Counted from the first letter of the stretch, positions 32,584 through 41,462 are shown. The stretch is 64,000 nucleotides of DNA from Pleurocapsa minor GSE-CHR-MK 17-07R (GCA_019359125.1 JAHHHY010000012.1:124001-188000), one strand, 5' to 3'. The notes: generated by a model from the sequence alone, not told the origin. Numbers and translations: made by a program.

Positions 32584-32856
32584 ATGCCCAGCATCAAGAT
32601 TCCCACGCCGCTTCGTGTCTACGCCAGCGGCCAGGCCCAGGTCAATGTCAGCGGCGCAACCATCGGTGAAGCGCTCAACGACCTGACGACGCAGTTCCCC
32701 GATCTGCGCCCGCACCTGTTCAAAGACGACCAGCTGCGCAGTTTCGTCAATGTATTCATCGGCGACGAGGACATCCGCTTTCTGAACGGTCTGGACAGCG
32801 ACATCGCTGAGACAGACACGCTGCGTATCATCCCGTCGATTGCCGGCGGCCAGTAA
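32584..32856 (+). CDS. ThiS/MoaD-like sulfur carrier (CysO/HcyS-like)
   Basis: 90 residues with the ubiquitin-like beta-grasp fold (IPTPLRVYASG, TIGEALNDL, DLRPHLFKDD, FVNVFIGDEDIRFLNGLDS, DTLRIIPSIAGG). It ends Gly88-Gly89-Gln90. Carriers of this type must end in Gly-Gly to be adenylated and turned into a thiocarboxylate, so the final Gln should be removed first, a job fitting the JAMM protease of the same operon. The close neighbours metX, metY and the E1-like gene point to a role in sulfur amino acid synthesis rather than molybdopterin or thiamine. Confidence 0.88.
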   Translation: MPSIKIPTPLRVYASGQAQVNVSGATIGEALNDLTTQFPDLRPHLFKDDQLRSFVNVFIGDEDIRFLNGLDSDIAETDTLRIIPSIAGGQ

Positions 32857-32906
32857 GTCAACCAGTCAGCATGCCGCGGGAGTGCATCCCGGAAAGCAGC
32901 CACATC

Positions 32907-33368
32907 ATGACCGCATCTGAAGCGTCCAGGCGTGTCGATCAATCGGGCTTAAAGGTCGGCCAGGCCACCACCATCATCGCGCTCGTCATCGCCTTTGTCC
33001 TGGCCAGCCCGCTGATCGTGCTGCTGGTCGGCATCGCGCAGCTGCTGGGCGCGCTTGACTCGCCGTACGGACCGTATCGCCTGCTCTATCAAAACGTGCT
33101 CAAGCCGCGCGGCATCGTCAAGCCAAATGTGATTCCTGACAATCCGGAGCCGCATCGCTTCGCCATGCTGGTCGGCGCGATCTTCAATTTTGCCGCGACC
33201 GCGTTCCTGCTGCTGGGCGCACCGGCCGTGGGATGGGTGCTGGTGTGGGTGGTGATCGTGCTGGCCAATCTGAATTTCTGGCTGAATTTCTGCGCTGGCT
33301 GCTGGATGTATTATCAGGCGAACAAACTCGGCATCCCCGGCTTCGACCGCGCGCCGCTGGCCCGGTAA
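32907..33368 (+). CDS. DUF4395 membrane protein
   Basis: 153 residues from ATG 32907. Three to four membrane segments (about 22-48, 92-113 and 115-133). NFCAGCWMYYQ near the end holds the Cys-x-x-Cys pair typical of DUF4395. These proteins occur next to thioredoxin, rhodanese and sulfur genes. A role in moving sulfur or reducing equivalents across the membrane is likely but unproven. The thioredoxin-like gene follows after 14 bp. Confidence 0.8.
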   Translation: MTASEASRRVDQSGLKVGQATTIIALVIAFVLASPLIVLLVGIAQLLGALDSPYGPYRLLYQNVLKPRGIVKPNVIPDNPEPHRFAMLVGAIFNFAATAFLLLGAPAVGWVLVWVVIVLANLNFWLNFCAGCWMYYQANKLGIPGFDRAPLAR

Positions 33369-33382
33369 AGGATCATTTGACC

Positions 33383-33817
33383 ATGCTTGAACGCCTGATT
33401 CTGGCTGTGCTGCTGCTGGCTGTCGGATTTATCGCTTACCGACTGGCCATCGCGGCGCAGAAACGACGCACAACCGGGCTGATCGATCAGACGGCGGAAG
33501 CCGCCGCGCTGCCTGCCGCCCCGGCGACGATTATGTATTTCACCACGCCCACCTGCGTCGCCTGCCGCACCACCCAGCGGCCGGCGCTGGAGCTGGTAAA
33601 GCAGACCGTGCACGACAATGTACGAGTCGTCACGATTGATGCGTCTGAACAACCAGAGGTTGCTGGCAAGTGGGGCGTGTTTTCAGCGCCCACCACCTTT
33701 GTCATCGATCATCAGGGCCGGACAGTTGCTGTAAACCACGGGGTGGCAGATGCGCAAACGCTGCTGAAGCAGCTCCGCAGCGCCAGCCCAACCTATGTAT
33801 TTGAGGGAGCCTCATGA
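33383..33817 (+). CDS. Membrane-anchored thioredoxin-like protein
   Basis: 144 residues. An N-terminal helix (about 4-22) anchors a thioredoxin domain with active site CVAC (C58, C61), the cis-Pro region SAPTTFVI and a typical C-terminal helix. It probably reduces persulfide or disulfide intermediates of the sulfur operon. Its stop overlaps the next start by 4 bp (ATGA). Confidence 0.87.
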   Translation: MLERLILAVLLLAVGFIAYRLAIAAQKRRTTGLIDQTAEAAALPAAPATIMYFTTPTCVACRTTQRPALELVKQTVHDNVRVVTIDASEQPEVAGKWGVFSAPTTFVIDHQGRTVAVNHGVADAQTLLKQLRSASPTYVFEGAS

Positions 33818-35076
33818 CCAATCCTGTCGTCACAAAACTGGGTGACCTGACCAACGCGGAAATCAACCGCTATGGCCGCCACCTGATCATGCCCGAATTC
33901 GGCCTCGACGGCCAGCGCCGCCTGAAAGCTGCCAGCGTGCTGCTGATCGGCACGGGCGGGCTGGGCAGCCCGCTGGCGCTCTATCTGGCCGCCGCTGGTG
34001 TTGGCCGCATCGGCCTGGTCGATTACGACATCGTGGAAGAAACCAACCTGCAACGCCAGGTCATCCACGGCATCAGCAGCGTGGGCAAAAGCAAGATCGA
34101 AAGCGCCGCCAAACGCATTCTGGATATCAATCCGAATGTGACAATCGACAAGTATGAAGTGCCGTTCACCAGCGACAATGCGCTGGAAATCGCCGCGCCC
34201 TATGACGTGATTATCGACGGCACGGATAATTTCCCGACGCGCTATCTGGTCAACGATGTGTGCGTGAAGCTGGGCAAGCCGAACGTGTATGGCAGCGTGC
34301 TGCGCTTTGAAGGCCAGCTCAGCGTGTTTTACGCGCAGGAAGGCCCGTGCTACCGCTGCATGTTCCCCGAGCCTCCCCCGCCCGGCCTGGTGCCGAGCTG
34401 CGCCGAGGGCGGCGTGCTGGGCGTGCTGCCAGGCATCATCGGCACGATGCAGGCCACCGAGGCCGTCAAGCTGATTACCGGCGTGGGCGACCCGATGATT
34501 GGGCGTATGCTGCTGTTCGATGCGCTGGAGATGAGCTTCACCACCATCAAGGTGCGCAAGAACCCGAAGTGCCCGGTGTGCTCAATCCCGCGTGAAGAAG
34601 TCGAGCTGATCGATTACGAGCAGTTCTGCGGCGTGCCGGCGCACGACCATGTGCCGACGCCCATCAGCGTGACCGAAAACGGCGTCGTGGTGAACAAGAA
34701 CGTCCCGATTCCGCAGATTACCTCGGTCGAGCTGAAGGCGCGCATCGATGCGGGCGAAGACCTGTTCCTGGTGGACGTGCGCAACCCCGAAGAATGGGAA
34801 ATCGCGCAGATCGACCACAATCTGGAGATTCCCAAGCCGCGCATCATGACCGCCGCCGAGCAGGTGAAGCTGGGCCAGCAGGCGCTGGTGGACAGCGTGC
34901 TGAACTCGATCCCGCGTGACCGCGAGGTCATCATCTACTGCCGGTCGGGCGCACGCAGCACCGATGTCATCACCGCGCTGCGCGACCTGGGCTTCGACCC
35001 GAACAAGCTGGTCAACCTGGAAGGCGGCATTCTGGGCTGGGCGCGCAACGTCGACCATACGATGCCTGTGTACTAG
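33814..35076 (+). CDS. ThiF/MoeB adenylyltransferase fused to rhodanese (MoeZ/HcyF-like)
   Basis: 420 residues. The E1-like domain (about 15-265) has the ATP loop LLIGTGGLGSP, the conserved ETNLQRQV arginine region, and two zinc Cys pairs (C179/C182 and C253/C256). A C-terminal rhodanese domain carries C376 in YCRSGARS. MoeZ-type proteins adenylate the Gly-Gly end of a sulfur carrier and then transfer persulfide sulfur to make the thiocarboxylate. As the last gene of the operon it completes the set protease, carrier, activating enzyme, sulfur donor and MetY. Confidence 0.93.
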   Translation: MTNPVVTKLGDLTNAEINRYGRHLIMPEFGLDGQRRLKAASVLLIGTGGLGSPLALYLAAAGVGRIGLVDYDIVEETNLQRQVIHGISSVGKSKIESAAKRILDINPNVTIDKYEVPFTSDNALEIAAPYDVIIDGTDNFPTRYLVNDVCVKLGKPNVYGSVLRFEGQLSVFYAQEGPCYRCMFPEPPPPGLVPSCAEGGVLGVLPGIIGTMQATEAVKLITGVGDPMIGRMLLFDALEMSFTTIKVRKNPKCPVCSIPREEVELIDYEQFCGVPAHDHVPTPISVTENGVVVNKNVPIPQITSVELKARIDAGEDLFLVDVRNPEEWEIAQIDHNLEIPKPRIMTAAEQVKLGQQALVDSVLNSIPRDREVIIYCRSGARSTDVITALRDLGFDPNKLVNLEGGILGWARNVDHTMPVY

Positions 35077-35102
35077 GCCGACGGCTACATCTATTCACAT
35101 CA

Positions 35103-35140
35103 AAAAAGAGGGTGCGCCTGCACAGGCGCACCCTCTTTTT
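35103..35140. terminator. Strong terminator ending the sulfur operon
   Basis: An 18-bp perfect stem (35103-35120 with 35123-35140), starting AAAAAGAGGG and ending CCCTCTTTTT, works in both directions; the convergent esterase gene ends at 35156. Confidence 0.92.
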
Positions 35141-35155
35141 ATTTCCTGGTATGAC

Positions 35156-36211
35156 CTAGCGGCCGTAGAGCGCCGTCAGCGCCCGCGCCAGAGTGTTCGA
35201 CCAGGCAGTGTAATTGTGCCCGGCGTTAAACTCGTGATACGCCACGTCATACTGCTTCTTTTGCAGCGCGTCGTGCATGCGCCGGTTGCAGTCCAGCAGC
35301 CATTCCATCGTCCCGACATCCTGATAAATCTTCAGCGGCAGCTTGTCGCCCCGCGAAACCAGGTCGAAGACCGGATGCGGGCGCGGCACCTCCATGCCAA
35401 ATTCAAACGCACCGCTTTGCGAGAGCACATGACCAAACTGCTCGTGCATGCGCAGCCCGGTATACAGCGCCATCAGCCCGCCCATTGAGGCGCCCATCAC
35501 GCCCCATGCACCGGGATGCCGCTTCGTATCGACCGGGTTCAGCAGGGGTAATGCCGCCGGCAGCACGGCGTACTGAAGCCACAGCAGCGTGTACTCATTC
35601 GCCATATATTCCAGCATGCGCAGGCTTTTGCCATTCTCGATCATCACCAGGCCAACCGGCCAGATGCGCTTGTCGGCAATCAGGTTGTCCACCACCGTGA
35701 CCAGATGCCCGCGTTTGAGGTAGTCCGGCCCATCCCAGCACACGATGATCGGATACGGGTCGGTGGTGCCCGGCGGCGCATACACATGCACAGCGCGCTT
35801 GTTACCCGCCCCCGCGCGCGCCGTATTCACCTGTATTTTGGTGACTGTGCCCTGCGCTGTACCAAAGCGGCGTTTCGTCAGCGGGTCAGGCGACGCATCC
35901 GGCATGTACAACGCCGAGTTGTAGCCGTTGACGCCGTTCCACACGCGCCGTTTGTTCAGCGGGTCCTTTAGGCGGTCCTCCGGCTTTGAAGACGCAAAAT
36001 AGGCGTACTCGACATAGGCATCCATTGGAAATGTAAGCGTCGCAGTCCACAGGTTCGGCCCGGCGGCATGCATGCGCACCGCCTCGTCCATGTTCCAGCC
36101 ATTGAAATCCCCGGCGAGTAGCGGGGCGGCCTCGCCAGACCAGACAAAAGTGGCATGTTTACCATCAATCAGCGGGTGGCCCGCCTGCCGCGCACGCTCC
36201 AGAAGCTGCAT
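35156..36211 (-). CDS. Esterase of the enterochelin-esterase-like alpha/beta hydrolase family
   Basis: 351 residues from ATG 36211, preceded by AAGGAGG at 8 bp. The N-terminal E-set/CBM48-like domain (PLLAGDFNGWN, about 33-100) precedes a hydrolase domain with the nucleophile in GASMGG and the catalytic histidine in GHNYTAW. No signal peptide is seen, so it is probably cytoplasmic. Substrates in this family range from siderophore esters to other acyl esters, and the one used here is unknown. It shares direction with the acetyltransferase gene 22 bp upstream. Confidence 0.8.
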   Translation of the reverse strand: MQLLERARQAGHPLIDGKHATFVWSGEAAPLLAGDFNGWNMDEAVRMHAAGPNLWTATLTFPMDAYVEYAYFASSKPEDRLKDPLNKRRVWNGVNGYNSALYMPDASPDPLTKRRFGTAQGTVTKIQVNTARAGAGNKRAVHVYAPPGTTDPYPIIVCWDGPDYLKRGHLVTVVDNLIADKRIWPVGLVMIENGKSLRMLEYMANEYTLLWLQYAVLPAALPLLNPVDTKRHPGAWGVMGASMGGLMALYTGLRMHEQFGHVLSQSGAFEFGMEVPRPHPVFDLVSRGDKLPLKIYQDVGTMEWLLDCNRRMHDALQKKQYDVAYHEFNAGHNYTAWSNTLARALTALYGR

Positions 36212-36233
36212 GAATTCGCCCTCCTTGCTGCGG

Positions 36234-36773
36234 TCACAGGTAACGCTCTGGCATTTGCTCCTCAATCGTATCGTAAATGACAAACCCGCGCTTCTGATAA
36301 TTGGGCAGCGCGCCGGGGGCGTCCAGGTTGCAGGTATGCACCCAGATGCGCCCCGCGCCCTCATCCCACGCCCGCGCGATAGCCGCGCTCAGCAGCGCCC
36401 TGCCATAGCCACGCCCCACGAAGCCCGGCCGCAGCCCAAAATACGCCAGCTCGGTGGACTTGTCAGGCGCGCTGACCAGCTCGAAATAGCCGGCCGGGGC
36501 ACCTCGCACATACATGACATGGATGCTCACGTTGGGGCGCGCAATCAGCCCGGCCAGTTCGTCTTCAGGCATGAGGATGCGGTCGCGCCAGCGCCAGGCC
36601 TCGCCTACTGCCGTATAGAGGAACTTGTAGTAGCGCACATCGGGCTGGCGCAGCGCCAGCATCACGACATCGTCGTCCGCATCGGCAGGCCCGGCAGGCA
36701 TAAACTGCGCCGGGTCGGTCATGTGCAGATACCAGGTAATGAGCGTTTCAGGAACGCGAGAGTCGGGGGTCAC
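36234..36773 (-). CDS. GNAT-family N-acetyltransferase
   Basis: 179 residues from GTG 36773 with AAGGA 8 bp upstream. The acetyl-CoA pyrophosphate loop is RPGFVGRGYGRALL, followed by WVHTCNLDAPGALPNYQKRGF typical of the fold. The substrate is not evident. It probably shares a transcript with the esterase. Confidence 0.85.
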   Translation of the reverse strand: MTPDSRVPETLITWYLHMTDPAQFMPAGPADADDDVVMLALRQPDVRYYKFLYTAVGEAWRWRDRILMPEDELAGLIARPNVSIHVMYVRGAPAGYFELVSAPDKSTELAYFGLRPGFVGRGYGRALLSAAIARAWDEGAGRIWVHTCNLDAPGALPNYQKRGFVIYDTIEEQMPERYL

Positions 36774-36804
36774 GATGGTTATTCCTTAAGTAAGGCACAT
36801 TCTG

Positions 36805-36810
36805 TATAAT
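36805..36810 (+). promoter_or_regulatory. -10 element of the acyl-CoA dehydrogenase gene
   Basis: A consensus TATAAT lies 99 bp before the start; only a weak -35 (TTCCTT at 36782-36787) is seen. Confidence 0.4.
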
Positions 36811-36909
36811 GTTGGGAAATAATTGTCCTCGGAACAACTCGCTGCGCCAGTGCAGATTATCCGGATGCGTCCTCGCGCCCTGTTGTTCACAGCCGAAAAA
36901 GGTCACGCT

Positions 36910-38130
36910 ATGGATTTTTCTCTGAATCAGGAGCAGCTCGCTGCTCAGAAGATGGTCCGCGATTATGTTGCCAAGGAAGTCATCCCGGTCGTCGGGGAAT
37001 GGGACCGCAAGCAGGAGCTGAATCCGGCCACGCTGCCGCGCATGGCTGAGCTGGGCATCCTGGGCATCTCGATTCCCGTGCGTTACGGCGGCCAGGGCTT
37101 CGACTATATCACGCTGGGGCTGGTGTGCGAGGAGCTGGAACGCGGCGATACCACGTCCCGCGTGATTATGTCGGTGCACTTCGGCCTGAACTCACTCTCG
37201 CTGCTCCAGTGGGGCACCGAAGAACAGAAGCAAAAGTTCCTCGTGCCGCAGGCGCGTGGCGAAAAGTATGCCGCCTTTGGCCTAACCGAACCGGGCGCGG
37301 GCAGCGACGTGGTCAACATGACCTCGACGGCGCGCCGCGTGGGCGACAAGTACATCCTGAACGGCGAGAAAATGTGGATCAGCCTGGCCTCAAAGGCGCA
37401 TCACTTCCTCGTCATCGCCAAGACTGACCCGTCGGCCGGCCACAAGGGCATGACCGCCTTCATCGTGACCAGCGACATGCCCGGCGTCACCACCGGCGAC
37501 ATCCACGGCAAGCTGGGTGTGCGCGCAGGCAGCACCGGCTGGATCAACATGGAGAACGTCGAAGTCCCGGTCGAGAATCGCCTCGGCGAAGAAGGCGAAG
37601 GCTTCAAGGTGGCGATGGGCGCGCTGGACAACGGCCGCTACACCGTGGCCGCAGGCGCGGTCGGCCTGATTCGCGCGTGCCTGGAAGAAAGCACGAAGTA
37701 TGCCAAGGAGCGCAAGACCGGCGGCAAGCCGATCGCCGAGCATCAGCTCATCAAGCAGAAGCTGGCCTACATGACCAACTGGTATGAAAGCTCGCGCCTG
37801 CTGTACCTGAAGGCCGGCTGGATGAAGAACGAAGGCGTCCGCAACACGCGTGAAACCGGCCTGGCCAAGTGGGTCGCCACCGACTTCAGCGTGCAGGCCG
37901 CGCTGGAAGCCGTGCAGATTCACGGCTCATACGGCTTCAGCGATGAATACCCGGTGGAGCGCTACCTGCGCAACAGCAAGGGCGGCGTGATTTACGAAGG
38001 CACCAGCGAGATTCATCAGCTCATGCAGGCCGACTACGTGCTGGGCAACCGCGACGACAAGCCGCTGCGCTGCGAGCTGCCGGCCTACGATGCCGAATAC
38101 TGGCAGGCCGAGCCTGAGGCCGTGCGCTAG
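36910..38130 (+). CDS. Acyl-CoA dehydrogenase
   Basis: 406 residues from ATG 36910 (MDFSLNQEQ). The FAD-binding and substrate loops [12 protein letters not shown] and [14 protein letters not shown] and the catalytic glutamate in [12 protein letters not shown] are all present, as in short/branched-chain acyl-CoA dehydrogenases. It oxidises acyl-CoA to enoyl-CoA and passes electrons to ETF; etfBA lie about 7 kb downstream. Chain-length preference cannot be told. Confidence 0.93.
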   Translation: MDFSLNQEQLAAQKMVRDYVAKEVIPVVGEWDRKQELNPATLPRMAELGILGISIPVRYGGQGFDYITLGLVCEELERGDTTSRVIMSVHFGLNSLSLLQWGTEEQKQKFLVPQARGEKYAAFGLTEPGAGSDVVNMTSTARRVGDKYILNGEKMWISLASKAHHFLVIAKTDPSAGHKGMTAFIVTSDMPGVTTGDIHGKLGVRAGSTGWINMENVEVPVENRLGEEGEGFKVAMGALDNGRYTVAAGAVGLIRACLEESTKYAKERKTGGKPIAEHQLIKQKLAYMTNWYESSRLLYLKAGWMKNEGVRNTRETGLAKWVATDFSVQAALEAVQIHGSYGFSDEYPVERYLRNSKGGVIYEGTSEIHQLMQADYVLGNRDDKPLRCELPAYDAEYWQAEPEAVR

Positions 38131-38226
38131 GCTGAATCAGCCATTTCACACAGGGGTGGGTCATCGGCTCACCCCTGCTGGCACTTCCCCCATGCATGAT
38201 TCGCTGGATGAGCAAGGAAAATCGTC

Positions 38227-38853
38227 ATGCAGATTGAAAAGTTTCCTGCCCCATCGGTGCAAAAAGTCAGCTTTGAGGATTTTCTGATTCAGTATGACGG
38301 CGTGTCTGCTGAATGGCTGAATGGAGTCGTCGAGCGTATGTCTCCTGTGACAGGTCGTCATAATCGTCTGACGCGCTTCATCAGCAACTATCTGGAATAT
38401 TTCTGCGCGCTCAAAGACATCCCCTGCACGATCTTCACCGATACCGTCGTCATGCGCCTGGGCGATCGCGGGCGGGAACCGGATGTGATGCTCGTTCTGG
38501 GGCAGCACAGCGCACGCATCACCGGCGCCTATGTCGACGGCCCAGCCGATCTGATTGTCGAGATTGTGTCGCCTGAGAGCGATCGGCGCGACCGGGTGGA
38601 AAAACTGCAGGAGTACGAGTCCGGCGGCGTTGAAGAATACTGGATCATTGACCCAGCGTTCAGCGAAGCGCTGTTCTATCAGCGCGGAGCCGACGGGTTA
38701 TACACGCGCATCAGCCCGGACAGCACGGGTCGTTATGCCAGCAGGGTCGTATCCGGCCTGCATTTTCCTGTAACCGCGCTGTGGCAGGATGCGCTGCCCG
38801 GCCTTTCGGAAATTATCGCGATGATTCAGACAGAATTGGGCAGCAATCCGTGA
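38227..38853 (+). CDS. Uma2-family putative endonuclease (DUF820)
   Basis: 208 residues. The PD-(D/E)XK core reads EPDVMLV, DLIVEIVSPES, then K and EYWIID, as in the Uma2 family, which is greatly expanded in cyanobacteria and Chloroflexota. The role is unknown. AAGGAAAA precedes the ATG. The 3' end overlaps the GDSL gene by 4 bp. A hairpin (38151-38177) with an 8-bp stem but no U-tract lies between it and the dehydrogenase gene. Confidence 0.88.
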   Translation: MQIEKFPAPSVQKVSFEDFLIQYDGVSAEWLNGVVERMSPVTGRHNRLTRFISNYLEYFCALKDIPCTIFTDTVVMRLGDRGREPDVMLVLGQHSARITGAYVDGPADLIVEIVSPESDRRDRVEKLQEYESGGVEEYWIIDPAFSEALFYQRGADGLYTRISPDSTGRYASRVVSGLHFPVTALWQDALPGLSEIIAMIQTELGSNP

Positions 38854-39524
38854 AACTGATTTGTTTTGGCGACAGCCTGACCGCTGGCTCGTACGGCGGC
38901 AGCTATGTAAAGGCGATGCGGGCGCTCACCCCGGACATCAAAATCATCAACGGCGGCGTGGGCGGCGACACCGTCATCAACCTTCAGCAGCGCCTGGAAT
39001 CCGACGTGCTGGACAAGCAGCCCGATAGCGTGTTTCTGATGATCGGTGGCAACGACGCCATTTCCTACAGCCAGCCCAAAACGCGCTCGTACTACCGCAA
39101 CGCCAAAGGCATCCCTGATGGCGTGGTCACGCCCGATATGTTCGCGGCGGCCTATCGCGATGTGCTGATGCATCTGCATCTGGCCGGCATCGTGGTGCAT
39201 GTGGGCTGCGCGCCGGTGGAATACAGCCCGACCGTGGTCGACACGTTCCGGCAGTATCACGCGCTGGCCAAAGAGGCCGCGAGCGCCTATAACGTGCCTG
39301 TGCTGGATATGCTGGACATGTTTTTGCCCCAGCACGTTCCCGCCCGCCCCGACCTGGACATCAACACCATCCTGACGATTGGCACACGCGAGAAACGCGG
39401 CTGGACGGACTTTGAAACTGCACGCGCCGAAGGCGGATTCACCTTCACTTTTGACGGCCTGCACTTCATGCCCGAGGCGGCAGCACGCATCGGCAGGCTC
39501 ATCTCAGATTTCGTCGCCACTTAG
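38850..39524 (+). CDS. SGNH/GDSL-family hydrolase
   Basis: 224 residues from GTG 38850, overlapping the Uma2 stop (GTGA). Block I GDSLTAG holds the nucleophile S9; block III GGND; block V DGLHFMPEA supplies Asp and His. No signal peptide. Such enzymes hydrolyse acyl or acetyl esters. The tight overlap suggests co-translation with the Uma2 gene, but no functional link is known. Confidence 0.87.
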   Translation: MKLICFGDSLTAGSYGGSYVKAMRALTPDIKIINGGVGGDTVINLQQRLESDVLDKQPDSVFLMIGGNDAISYSQPKTRSYYRNAKGIPDGVVTPDMFAAAYRDVLMHLHLAGIVVHVGCAPVEYSPTVVDTFRQYHALAKEAASAYNVPVLDMLDMFLPQHVPARPDLDINTILTIGTREKRGWTDFETARAEGGFTFTFDGLHFMPEAAARIGRLISDFVAT

Positions 39525-39588
39525 CCAGCTATAAGCATTGCCCTCTACACTGTAACAGTATCGAAACATAGCAGTCAGGGTGTGTCTC

Positions 39589-39717
39589 ATGGTCGCGGCG
39601 AACGAATCGCGCATGTCCGTCTTCATCAGCATCTTCACAGTGGTCACCACCCTCGCAGTTGGCATTTACGCACATCTGGTCATCCAGAGCCGCGTACGCC
39701 GAGGGCTGCACACCTAG
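39589..39717 (+). CDS. Small single-helix membrane protein
   Basis: 42 residues from ATG 39589 to TAG 39717. One hydrophobic segment (SVFISIFTVVTTLAVGIYAH) followed by a basic end (RVRRGLHT). CAGGGTG lies about 6-12 bp upstream, and a strong terminator follows 29 bp later. The region also has a TACACT -10-like hexamer at 39546-39551. No family recognised; the terminator and ribosome site support expression. Confidence 0.5.
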   Translation: MVAANESRMSVFISIFTVVTTLAVGIYAHLVIQSRVRRGLHT

Positions 39718-39745
39718 CCGCAGCCTTATTCTCCAGCGCTCTCAT

Positions 39746-39787
39746 AAAAACATCCCCGGTGCACTCACGCATCGGGGATGTTTTTTT
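39746..39787 (+). terminator. Intrinsic terminator after the GDSL/small-protein genes
   Basis: Stem of about 17 bp (AAAAACATCCCCG with CGGGGATGTTTTT, inner GTGC/GCAT) with a 6-nt loop and a long T-run. Confidence 0.9.
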
Positions 39788-39853
39788 GCAACTTAGCCGC
39801 CCGTGCCCGCGTATAGTCTGGCATAACAGTTGTGTGTGACCGAGGGGGTTATC

Positions 39854-40018
39854 ATGGGTTGTGGACGCGCTATTCTGTGCATTATTTTCCCGCCGCTGGC
39901 GGTGATCGACCGCGGGTGTGGCACGGTGCTGATCGTGTTCGCGCTGACGCTGGCGGGCTGGGTGCCGGGCGCCATCACCGCGCTGCTGCTGAACTACGAA
40001 GCCAGCTCACGGCGTTAA
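39854..40018 (+). CDS. YqaE/Pmp3-family small membrane protein
   Basis: 54 residues from ATG 39854 with GAGGGGG upstream. Two membrane segments; the pattern IFPPLAVIDRGCG and LTLAGWVPGAITALLL matches the UPF0057/Pmp3 family (FLPPLGV, LGWIPGIIHA). Family members affect membrane potential and salt or cold stress tolerance in yeast and plants; the bacterial role is less clear. Confidence 0.8.
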   Translation: MGCGRAILCIIFPPLAVIDRGCGTVLIVFALTLAGWVPGAITALLLNYEASSRR

Positions 40019-40074
40019 CGGTCCTGCGCTATACTCGGGCGTGACGGTCTGCTTCACCCAAAAGGTCACGCCCG

Positions 40075-40905
40075 ATGAAATCCCGCTGGCAGAAATTCAT
40101 TTCCTTCGAGTGGCTCACGATTTACCGCGCCGGGCTGCTGGTCGCCGCGCTGGCCATCGGCATCATGCTGCTTGGCTACGGCTTCGTACATGCTGATGAG
40201 CCGTTCGACCTCCGCGCCTTCATCGAAGAACTCTACGCCAATATCGCCAGTGAGTTATTTGGCATCGCCATCACTATCCTCATCATCGACACCATTTATC
40301 GCCGCTATGATGAACGCGCCGAAAAACGGCGTGAACGCCAGCAACTGCGCAATCAACTGGGCAGTGGCATCAACGAAGTCGCCATTCGCGCCGCGGAAGA
40401 ACTGCGCGCCTCTGGCTGGCTGACCGATGGCACCCTGCAAGGCGAAGACCTGCGCGTGGCCAATCTGGAAAAAGCCAAGCTGTGGCAAGCCGACTTGCAG
40501 GGCGTGAACTTTCAGTGGGCCAAGCTGCAGGGCGCCAACCTGAACGACGCCGTGCTGGCCGGGGCCAATTTCACCCAGGCCAATCTGACCGCCACCCGCC
40601 TGCGCGGGGCCGATATGCGCGGGGCATTGTGCACCGGCGCGAAAATGTACCGCGCGCACCTGGTCGCTGCCTTCCTGCAGGACGCCAAGCTAACCAATGC
40701 CCATCTGGAAGGCGCGAAGCTGACGGGTGCGCATCTGGAAGGGGCGGACCTGACCGGCGCGCATCTGGACGCGCTCACCATCCTGCCCGACGGCACGCCG
40801 TGGACAGAGTCGACCGATCTGACGCGCTTCACCAATTCCGGCCATCCCGATTACTTCCAGCCGGAAGTGCTGATTTCCAGCGAGCACGACGTGGGCGACG
40901 AATAG
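40075..40905 (+). CDS. Membrane-anchored pentapeptide-repeat protein
   Basis: 276 residues. Two membrane segments (about 19-38 and 56-77), a charged helix, then about 22 pentapeptide repeats (A-N/D-L-x-x) from residue 121 to 231, as in LQGANLNDAVLAGANFTQAN. The repeats form a right-handed beta-helix that usually binds other molecules. A 45-residue acidic tail follows. Function unknown. Confidence 0.85.
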   Translation: MKSRWQKFISFEWLTIYRAGLLVAALAIGIMLLGYGFVHADEPFDLRAFIEELYANIASELFGIAITILIIDTIYRRYDERAEKRRERQQLRNQLGSGINEVAIRAAEELRASGWLTDGTLQGEDLRVANLEKAKLWQADLQGVNFQWAKLQGANLNDAVLAGANFTQANLTATRLRGADMRGALCTGAKMYRAHLVAAFLQDAKLTNAHLEGAKLTGAHLEGADLTGAHLDALTILPDGTPWTESTDLTRFTNSGHPDYFQPEVLISSEHDVGDE

Positions 40906-40914
40906 CCCGCCTGC

Positions 40915-40942
40915 TTGCGCTATGCCCAACCCGTCCTACACT
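40915..40942 (+). promoter_or_regulatory. Putative promoter before the DUF6855-like gene
   Basis: TTGCGC (40915-40920) and TACACT (40937-40942), 16-bp spacing, 32 bp before the ATG at 40975. Confidence 0.4.
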
Positions 40943-40974
40943 GGAACACAGGCACATGCGCAAAGGAGAACCTG

Positions 40975-41382
40975 ATGGCCGACGGACAAGGCACCAAAGA
41001 CAGCCCGTGGCAGCTCAAGACGCCTCCCGGAACATCCGACTACACCATTTATCGTGACGACAGCCGCCAACCGCCGATTCTGGTGTGCACCGTGGGCAGC
41101 ACCGTGCTGCACTATGATGCGCGCTGCATCGAGGATCTGCACGCCATGCTGAAAGCGCACGGCGACTGGATGGAGCTGGGCGCAGCCGACGAACAGAAAG
41201 ACGCCAAACCGGGAACGGTCGAGGCCTGGGGCCGCTCGCCAGACAATCCGCTGGGCGGCTGGTATGGCCTGAAGAAGGGCTTTCGCGGGCGTTTCGGCAT
41301 GTACATCCCGCCGCTGATGGAGGCGCTGGGCCTGGCCGAACTGGAGCACAACCCGCGCAACAACCGCATGCGCGCAAAGTAA
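40975..41382 (+). CDS. Conserved hypothetical protein (DUF6855-like)
   Basis: 135 residues with AAAGGAG before the ATG. The sequence looks highly conserved in style (SPWQLKTPPGTSDYTIYRD, HGDWMELGAADEQKD, GTVEAWGRSPDNPLGGWYG, then KKGFRGRFGMYIPPLMEAL), resembling a small family found in Actinobacteria and Chloroflexota. No catalytic motif is known. A copy of its last ten codons occurs again at about 42396-42423. Confidence 0.65.
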   Translation: MADGQGTKDSPWQLKTPPGTSDYTIYRDDSRQPPILVCTVGSTVLHYDARCIEDLHAMLKAHGDWMELGAADEQKDAKPGTVEAWGRSPDNPLGGWYGLKKGFRGRFGMYIPPLMEALGLAELEHNPRNNRMRAK

Positions 41383-41402
41383 GGCAGTGATACATTTGCA
41401 AG

Positions 41403-41440
41403 AGAAGGTCATCTCCAGCGGAATGGCCTTCTTTTATTTC
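41403..41440. terminator. Terminator between DUF6855-like and kinase-like genes
   Basis: AGAAGGTCAT (41403-41412) pairs with ATGGCCTTCT (41423-41432), one G-U pair, then TTTATTT. Confidence 0.8.
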
Positions 41441-41462
41441 ACGGGCGAGACAATGCGCTGAA

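Noticed and set aside
38151-38177. Hairpin after the acyl-CoA dehydrogenase as a terminator
   Set aside because: Perfect 8-bp stem but no U-tract on either strand, so not called as a terminator.
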